64,000 nucleotides of DNA. It comes from Terriglobia bacterium (GTDB lineage Bacteria > Acidobacteriota > Terriglobia > Acidiferrales > UBA7541). The number at the start of each line of letters is the position of its first letter. Position 1 is the first letter of the stretch. This document shows, in pieces, positions 59,136 through 64,000 of this stretch. The DNA is taken from assembly GCA_023512135.1 (NCBI GenBank), contig JAIMAG010000003.1:62001-126000 (forward strand), in the 5' to 3' direction. A model generated the notes under the pieces. It searched no databases. It saw only the letters and a list, made by a program, of their open reading frames with translations, and was not told where the DNA came from. The translations under genes and the position numbers were made by a program.

Positions 59136-60095
59136 CTAGAACAGTTGCAGGGTCCACAGATCGTGCAAGTGGACAACGCCTTCCAGCCGGCCCTCCTCAT
59201 CCGTCACCAGCAGCGAAGTGATCTTTCGCTCTTCCATCAGCCGCAGCGCAGCAGCGGCCAGCTCAGTGGCCGGAATCGTGACCGGATGGCGCGTCATCGC
59301 CTCGCTGGCGGTCAGCTCGAGCGCTTCTTTTTTCCGTTTCTGCATCAACCGGCGCAGGTCGCCATCGGTGATGATGCCGACCACGCGGCGCGAATCTTCG
59401 ACCACGGCCGTCATCCCCAGCCCTTTGCGGCTCATCTCGTAGATGACGTCGGGCATCGGTGTATGCGGATGCACCACCGGCACATCGTCGCCGCGGTGCA
59501 TCAGGTCGGCCACGCGCTTCAATTTTTTTCCCAGGCGGCCCCCTGGGTGCAGGGCAGCGAATTGCTCGATGCCGAACCCGCGACGCTCGAGCAGCGCAAT
59601 GGCCAGCGCGTCGCCCAAGGCCAGGGCGGCGGTGGTCGAGGCCGTCGGCGCCAGATTCAGCGAACAGGCTTCCTCGCGAACGCTGATGTCCAGCACCACA
59701 TCGCTCGCCATCGCCAGCGGCGATTTCAGGTTTCCGGTCATGGCCACGACCGGCAGCCCCAGCCGCTTGGCCGGTTCGAGCAGCGCCACGATTTCTTCGC
59801 TCTCCCCGCTGTAGGAGATGGCCAGCAGAACATCGCCGCGCAACAGCACGCCCAGGTCGCCGTGGAGCGCTTCGGCGGCATGGAGAAAAATTGCCGGGGT
59901 GCCGGTGCTGGCCAGCGTGGCCGCGATTTTGCGGCCAATCAGGCCGGATTTGCCCATGCCGGTCACCACAACGCGGCCCGGGCAACCCAGCAGCAACTCG
60001 ACGGCGCGGTCGAAGCGCTCATCGAGGCGCTCCAGCAGGCCGGCGATAGCCTCCGCTTCGATGCGCAACACACGGCGTGCTGTTTCGCGACTCAC
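59136..60095 (-). CDS. kdsD: Arabinose-5-phosphate isomerase, SIS plus two CBS domains
   Basis: 319 residues. Interconverts ribulose-5-P and arabinose-5-P, the first step to KDO. The SIS domain (about 35-170) has VVTGMGKSGLIGRKIAATLAS and the SYSGESEE loop. Two CBS domains (about 205-319) follow. GTG 60095 is the start: it lies one base after the kdsA stop, with GGAG five bases upstream inside kdsA. No ATG fits. The upstream frame is unlike the family. Confidence 0.95.
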   Translation of the reverse strand: MSRETARRVLRIEAEAIAGLLERLDERFDRAVELLLGCPGRVVVTGMGKSGLIGRKIAATLASTGTPAIFLHAAEALHGDLGVLLRGDVLLAISYSGESEEIVALLEPAKRLGLPVVAMTGNLKSPLAMASDVVLDISVREEACSLNLAPTASTTAALALGDALAIALLERRGFGIEQFAALHPGGRLGKKLKRVADLMHRGDDVPVVHPHTPMPDVIYEMSRKGLGMTAVVEDSRRVVGIITDGDLRRLMQKRKKEALELTASEAMTRHPVTIPATELAAAALRLMEERKITSLLVTDEEGRLEGVVHLHDLWTLQLF

Positions 60096-60096
60096 G

Positions 60097-60930
60097 TCAG
60101 CTCCAGGTGCGGACCAGCGCGGCCAGCCGCTGCAGGCGTTCGAGCAATGCGGGCAGGCGGTCGAGCGGCATGGCGTTGGCGCCATCGGATTTGGCCGCCG
60201 CGGGATGGTCGTGCACTTCCAGGAAGATGCCGTCCACACCGGCAGCGACGGCAGCGCGCGCCAGCGGCTCGATGAACTCCGGCTGCCCCCCGGAGGCAGT
60301 TCCCGCAGCGCCGGGCAGTTGCACGGAATGGGTGGCGTCGAAAACCACCGGATAGCCCAGCCGGCGCAGAATCGGGAAACTCCGCATGTCCACGACCAGG
60401 TTCTGGTAACCGAATGACGTGCCGCGTTCGGTCACCAGGATCCGCCGATTGCCGGTCGAAGCGACCTTTTCGACCGCATGGGCCATCTCCTGAGGCGAGA
60501 GAAACTGACCCTTTTTGATGTTCACTGCGCGGCCCGACTTGCCCGCGGCGACGAGCAGGTCAGTCTGCCGGCAGAGAAACGCGGGAATCTGGAGCACGTC
60601 GCAGACTTCGGCGGCCGGGCCGACCTGCGCGACTTCGTGCACATCGGTCAGCACGGGGACACCCAGCTCGTCGCGAATTTTTTTCAACACGCGGAGCCCT
60701 TCGGCCAAGCCCGGCCCGCGATAGGAATGCACGGAAGTGCGGTTGGCTTTGTCGTACGACGCCTTGTAGAGGAAAGGGAGCTGCACGCTGCGGGTGCATT
60801 CGACCAGGCGCTCGGCCAGCATGCGGGCGTGGGCTTCGCTTTCGATCACGCAAGGGCCGGCGATCAGAAACAGCGGGACACCCGCGCCCAGGCGAATCCC
60901 GCCGACTTCGAACTGTACCGGTTGGCTCAC
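60097..60930 (-). CDS. kdsA: KDO 8-phosphate synthase
   Basis: 277 residues, TIM barrel. Condenses arabinose-5-P with phosphoenolpyruvate. Motifs: LIAGPCVIESEAH, YKASYDKANRTS, LTDVHE, DVLQIPAFLCRQTDLL, NIKKGQFLSP and the final PLDRLPALLERL. A Cys at the metal position before the barrel (AGPCVIE) suggests the metal-dependent class, but this is not certain. The start is GTG 60930. Joined to kdsD with a one-base gap. Confidence 0.96.
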   Translation of the reverse strand: MSQPVQFEVGGIRLGAGVPLFLIAGPCVIESEAHARMLAERLVECTRSVQLPFLYKASYDKANRTSVHSYRGPGLAEGLRVLKKIRDELGVPVLTDVHEVAQVGPAAEVCDVLQIPAFLCRQTDLLVAAGKSGRAVNIKKGQFLSPQEMAHAVEKVASTGNRRILVTERGTSFGYQNLVVDMRSFPILRRLGYPVVFDATHSVQLPGAAGTASGGQPEFIEPLARAAVAAGVDGIFLEVHDHPAAAKSDGANAMPLDRLPALLERLQRLAALVRTWS

Positions 60931-61058
60931 AGAAAGCCTGCTGCGTTGTGCCCGAGCTGCCCTGCCCCGTTTCGTTCACCGCAGCCGGGACCGCCGGAAT
61001 TATACCCTGCGCCGGCGCTCCGTGCCGCCGTTCCCGCCGGCCCGGCCGCGCACAGCAC

Positions 61059-62756
61059 TTACCGTGTTCCCAAGGCAGCGGAGCTCTGGCTGCTCTCCGG
61101 CGGCGAGGCCGTGTGCACCTCGCCGGGCGGAACCGTGCCGGTTTCGGCTGGCACAGCCGAGCGACGCAGGCGGTGTTGATAGGCAGCGCGGATGAACGAA
61201 GCAAACAGCGGATGGGGCGCGAGCGGTTTCGATTTGAATTCCGGGTGAAACTGGCAACCCAGGAACCAGGGATGGTCCGGGAGCTCGATGATTTCGACGT
61301 AGGTGCCGTCTGGTGTGCGGCCGGTGATGCGCAGACCGTGTTCGGTCAGGATTTTCTCGTAGTCCCGGTTGAACTCGTAGCGATGGCGGTGGCGTTCGCT
61401 GATTTCCGTGGTGCCGTAGGCCCGCGCGGCGAGCGAATCCGGCTCGAGGCGATTCGGCCAGGCGCCCAGACGCATCGTGCCGCCCATTTCTTCGACGCCG
61501 AGCAGCTCGCGCAGTTTGTAGATGACACGGTGGGGCGTGGCGGGATTGAATTCGGTGGAATCGGCGTCGTGCAGGCCGGCGACGTTGCGTGCGAATTCGA
61601 TCGTGGCGCACTGCATGCCCAAACAGATACCGAAGTACGGCAGCTTCGATTCGCGGGCATGCTGGATGGCATAGAGCATCCCCTGGATGCCGCGCTTGCC
61701 GAAGCCGCCCGGCACCAGCAGGGCGTCCACGTTGCGCAGCCGCCGGGCCGCTTCCGCGACGGAATCGATTTCTTCGGCTTCGATCCATTCCAGCACGGTG
61801 CGCAGGCGGTGCGCGATGCCGCCGTGGATGAGTGCTTCCCGCAGGCTTTTGTAGGCGTCTTCGAGCTGCACGTACTTGCCCACAATGCCGATGCGCACTT
61901 CGTCTTCCGGATGGCGGACACATTCCAGCAATCGCTCCCAGTGCTCCAGATGGGCCGGGCCGGCTTCCAGATGGAGCAGGCGCAGCACCTGCGCATCCAG
62001 GCCTTCCCGGTGCAGCGCCAGGGGGAGTTCGTAGATGGAGCTGACATCTTCGGCCGAGATCACACAGTGCTCCTGGACGTTGCAGAACAGTGCGATCTTG
62101 GCTTTCAGCTCGCGGGGGATGGGGCGGTCGCTGCGGCAAAGCAGGATGTCCGGCTGGATGCCCAGGCTGAGCAGCTCCTTGACGCTGTGCTGGGTGGGCT
62201 TGGTTTTCAGCTCTCCGGCCGTGGCAATGAAGGGCACCAGGGTGACGTGCACGAAGACCGTGTTTTCGGCTCCCAGCTCCAGCCGCATCTGACGGATCGC
62301 TTCCAGAAACGGCAGCGATTCGATGTCGCCCACGGTGCCGCCGATCTCCACGATGACCACGTCGACGTCGTCGGCGACTTTGCGGAAGGCAGCTTTGATT
62401 TCATCGGTGACGTGCGGGATGACCTGAACCGTCTTGCCCAGAAAATCGCCGCGGCGCTCACGAGCGAGGATGCGTTCATAGATGCGGCCGGTGGTCCAGT
62501 TGTGATCGCGGGTCAGTCGGGCCGAGGTGAATCGCTCATAGTGACCCAGGTCGAGATCGGTTTCCGCGCCGTCTTCGGTGACGTAGACTTCCCCGTGCTG
62601 ATACGGCGACATCGTGCCCGGGTCCACGTTCAGGTAGGGATCACATTTCTGCAGGGTGACGCGCAGCCCGCGCGCTTCCAGCAGGCAGCCCATCGAGGCT
62701 GCCGAGAGTCCTTTGCCCAGCGAGGAGACCACGCCGCCGGTGACAAAAATGTATTT
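61059..62756 (-). CDS. pyrG: CTP synthase, start codon unclear
   Basis: About 565 residues as given. Aminates UTP to CTP with glutamine. Synthetase part: [52 protein letters not shown]. Glutaminase part: [14 protein letters not shown], catalytic Cys in FGICLGMQ, and CQFHPEFKS. Some 35 extra residues (Pro/Ser-rich) follow the usual end. The conserved N-terminus begins at 62756, yet no ATG, GTG or TTG exists between it and the in-frame TAA at 62844-62846. The first ordinary start is GTG 62732, which would cut off the nucleotide-binding start. CTG 62804 or ATT 62750 may be used, or the sequence has an error. Confidence 0.93.
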   Translation of the reverse strand, partial: KYIFVTGGVVSSLGKGLSAASMGCLLEARGLRVTLQKCDPYLNVDPGTMSPYQHGEVYVTEDGAETDLDLGHYERFTSARLTRDHNWTTGRIYERILARERRGDFLGKTVQVIPHVTDEIKAAFRKVADDVDVVIVEIGGTVGDIESLPFLEAIRQMRLELGAENTVFVHVTLVPFIATAGELKTKPTQHSVKELLSLGIQPDILLCRSDRPIPRELKAKIALFCNVQEHCVISAEDVSSIYELPLALHREGLDAQVLRLLHLEAGPAHLEHWERLLECVRHPEDEVRIGIVGKYVQLEDAYKSLREALIHGGIAHRLRTVLEWIEAEEIDSVAEAARRLRNVDALLVPGGFGKRGIQGMLYAIQHARESKLPYFGICLGMQCATIEFARNVAGLHDADSTEFNPATPHRVIYKLRELLGVEEMGGTMRLGAWPNRLEPDSLAARAYGTTEISERHRHRYEFNRDYEKILTEHGLRITGRTPDGTYVEIIELPDHPWFLGCQFHPEFKSKPLAPHPLFASFIRAAYQHRLRRSAVPAETGTVPPGEVHTASPPESSQSSAALGTR

Positions 62757-62896
62757 AGCGCGCGCTGGCGCAGGGCCCCGCCCCTTGGGTTCGGCGGCGT
62801 GCAGGGTAGGAACAGACCTCCGATGAAGTGCGCGTACACGGCATTATCGTCGGAAGCGGTGCCCGTGTCAAATCGTGACCAGAGTTCGGTGCGAGG

Positions 62897-63658
62897 TCAG
62901 CCGCGCGGCGCGAGTCGCGCTTCGACGCGGGCAACATCTTCAGGGACGTCTACGCTGATCGGGTCGTAGTCGGTTTCGGCGACGCGGATGCGGTACCCGT
63001 TTTCCAGCCAGCGCAACTGTTCCAGCTGTTCGACGCGTTCCAGTTCGCCCGGCGGCAGAGTCGGAAACTCCAGCAGGGCCTCGCGGCGGCAAACGTAGAT
63101 TCCGATGTGCTTCCAGTGCTGCACAGCCACCTGCTCGGCTCGCTCCCGCACCCAGGGAATCGGCGCACGGGAAAAATAGAGCGCATTGTCGTTGAAATCC
63201 CGCACGACTTTGACGACATTCGGGTTCATGATCTCCTCCGGTCGGCGGATGGGGGCGCAGAGGGTGGCCACGGCGATTTCGCTTTCGGCACGAAGCGCTT
63301 CCACAGCAGCATCGACCGCCGCCGGTTCGAGCAGCGGCTCGTCGCCCTGAACGTTGACATAGAGATCGGCTGGGATACGCAGGGCCACCTCGGCCACCCG
63401 CTCGGTGCCACAGCCGTGGTCTGGCCGGGTCAGTTCCACTTCGCCACCCCAGGCACGCACAGCCTGGGCGATGCGTTCGTCATCGGTGGCCACCAGCACC
63501 CGGGCAACCGTGGCGGCACGGCAAACGCGCTCCCAGACGTGCTCCAGCATGGGTCGGCCGGCAATCGGCGCCAGGGGCTTGCCGGGAAACCGCGTGGAAT
63601 GATATCGGGCAGGAATGACCGCCAGGACAGCGACAGCCTCACTTTTTTGCTTGACCAT
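62897..63658 (-). CDS. kdsB: CMP-KDO synthetase
   Basis: 253 residues. Activates KDO with CTP to CMP-KDO for transfer to lipid A. Motifs: IPARYHSTRFPGKPLAPI at the start, ATDDERIAQAV, NVQGDEPLLEP, FSRAPIPW and KHIGIYVCRREALLEF. ATG 63658 is chosen at the start of homology. There is no Shine-Dalgarno sequence, but TAACAT lies ten bases upstream. First gene of the KDO run, with pyrG, the CTP source, next. Confidence 0.96.
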   Translation of the reverse strand: MVKQKSEAVAVLAVIPARYHSTRFPGKPLAPIAGRPMLEHVWERVCRAATVARVLVATDDERIAQAVRAWGGEVELTRPDHGCGTERVAEVALRIPADLYVNVQGDEPLLEPAAVDAAVEALRAESEIAVATLCAPIRRPEEIMNPNVVKVVRDFNDNALYFSRAPIPWVRERAEQVAVQHWKHIGIYVCRREALLEFPTLPPGELERVEQLEQLRWLENGYRIRVAETDYDPISVDVPEDVARVEARLAPRG

Positions 63659-63694
63659 AGCGAAACTGATGTTAGCATGCCGACACGTAAAGGG

Positions 63695-63722
63695 TTGCAA
63701 CACCAGCCAAGCGTGCTAGAAT
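63695..63722 (+). promoter_or_regulatory. Possible promoter of the VWFA-related gene
   Basis: TTGCAA (63695-63700), a 16-base spacer, TAGAAT (63717-63722), 69 bases before ATG 63792. Confidence 0.45.
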
Positions 63723-63791
63723 GACGTTGCGGCTCAGGCTGCGCCCGGTGGTTGACTTCCTGCGGAACCGACTGGCGCGGCCGAGGGGGAA

Positions 63792-64000
63792 ATGGTGAGA
63801 CCGCGAAGCAGCCAGCTCACCCGCCTCTCCACCCTGCTGGTTGCGTGCGTCCTGTTCGCCACTCTCGCTTTTGCACAAAAACCCAAAGACCTGACCACCA
63901 CTCCACCACCCCCAGGTCCATCGAAAGACGATCGCACGATTCGCGTGGATGTGGACCTGGTTCTGGTGAACGTCACCGTGACCGACCCGTATTACCGGCT
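63792..64000 (+). CDS. Acidobacterial VWFA-related domain protein, N-terminal part
   Basis: The first 69 codons before the window ends. A signal peptide (cleavage near LAFA-QKP) is followed by a Pro/Thr-rich linker and the opening strand of the TIGR03436 domain: IRVDVDLVLVNVTVTD. This family is found almost only in Acidobacteriota and has a von Willebrand A-like fold of unknown role, probably exported. GAGGGGGAA lies right before the ATG. Truncated by the window edge. Confidence 0.88.
   Translation, partial: MVRPRSSQLTRLSTLLVACVLFATLAFAQKPKDLTTTPPPPGPSKDDRTIRVDVDLVLVNVTVTDPYYR

Noticed and set aside
1-64000. Search by eye for CRISPR repeats, insertion sequences, integrases, rRNA and prophage genes
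   Set aside because: No regularly spaced repeats, transposase or integrase motifs, or rRNA sequence were seen. The only mobile-element-like protein is the 66-residue HTH at 55976, which fits a pilus-operon context.

Overview
This is a GC-rich (roughly 62%, my estimate) chromosomal window with dense, mostly minus-strand operons. It fits a Gram-negative member of the Acidobacteriota. The rightmost gene begins like the acidobacterial VWFA-related family (TIGR03436). There is a PEP-CTERM protein and a receiver-DUF4388 regulator. A complete KDO pathway plus LptE shows an LPS outer membrane. I see no insertion sequence, phage gene, CRISPR array or rRNA. One tRNA gene, Gly(CCC), is present.

Layout. 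1-7.8 kb is a loose region of short transcription units: a secreted-protein fragment, a copper-type P-ATPase with YHS and two CPM/CPKC metal-binding repeats, a DoxX protein, a PEP-CTERM protein, small hypotheticals, msrB and an FmdB-like protein. 7.8-19.2 kb, mostly minus strand, holds an RlmD-like methyltransferase, rpsT (plus), and a long run purA-moeA-moaC-response regulator-mogA-ydcH-psd-pssA-Asd-like-lptE-holA. That run combines purine, molybdopterin, phospholipid and LPS-assembly genes. 19.4-27.7 kb holds trxA, glgA, rsmA, a glycerophosphodiesterase, a 917-residue PAS hybrid histidine kinase, a second DoxX protein and a beta-lactamase-fold hydrolase. 28.2-31.3 kb is the glyoxylate shunt (aceB-aceA), preceded by a 563-base AT-rich gap.

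31.3-35.0 kb holds a membrane protein, an M1 metallopeptidase and guanine deaminase. 35.0-35.5 kb has no gene but carries a strong promoter facing a long-range foldable sequence, a candidate small RNA. 35.5-43.8 kb is one minus-strand unit: PP2C phosphatase-SDR-nnr-tsaE-FabL-like reductase-coiled-coil cyclase-domain protein. 43.9-50.7 kb holds two amino-acid permeases, thiE, accC, accB and a Xaa-Pro peptidase. 50.8-56.3 kb is the type IV pilus operon HTH-pilMNOPQ, with a clear promoter and a perfect inverted repeat near the predicted transcript start. 56.4-64 kb holds ubiD, a tiny membrane protein, tRNA-Gly, kdsC-kdsD-kdsA-pyrG-kdsB and the VWFA-related fragment.

How genes work together. kdsB, kdsA, kdsD and kdsC make and activate KDO, and pyrG supplies the CTP used by KdsB. 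LptE then helps place LPS in the outer membrane. PssA and Psd make phosphatidylethanolamine. AccB/AccC start fatty-acid synthesis and a FabL-like reductase could finish its cycle. PilM-Q build the pilus. AceB/AceA allow growth on acetate or fatty acids. Points worth a second look are the candidate small RNA near 35.2 kb, -10 boxes placed only 5-10 bases before several start codons that lack Shine-Dalgarno sequences (best case lptE), pyrG with no ordinary start codon for its conserved N-terminus, and the soluble coiled-coil cyclase-domain protein.
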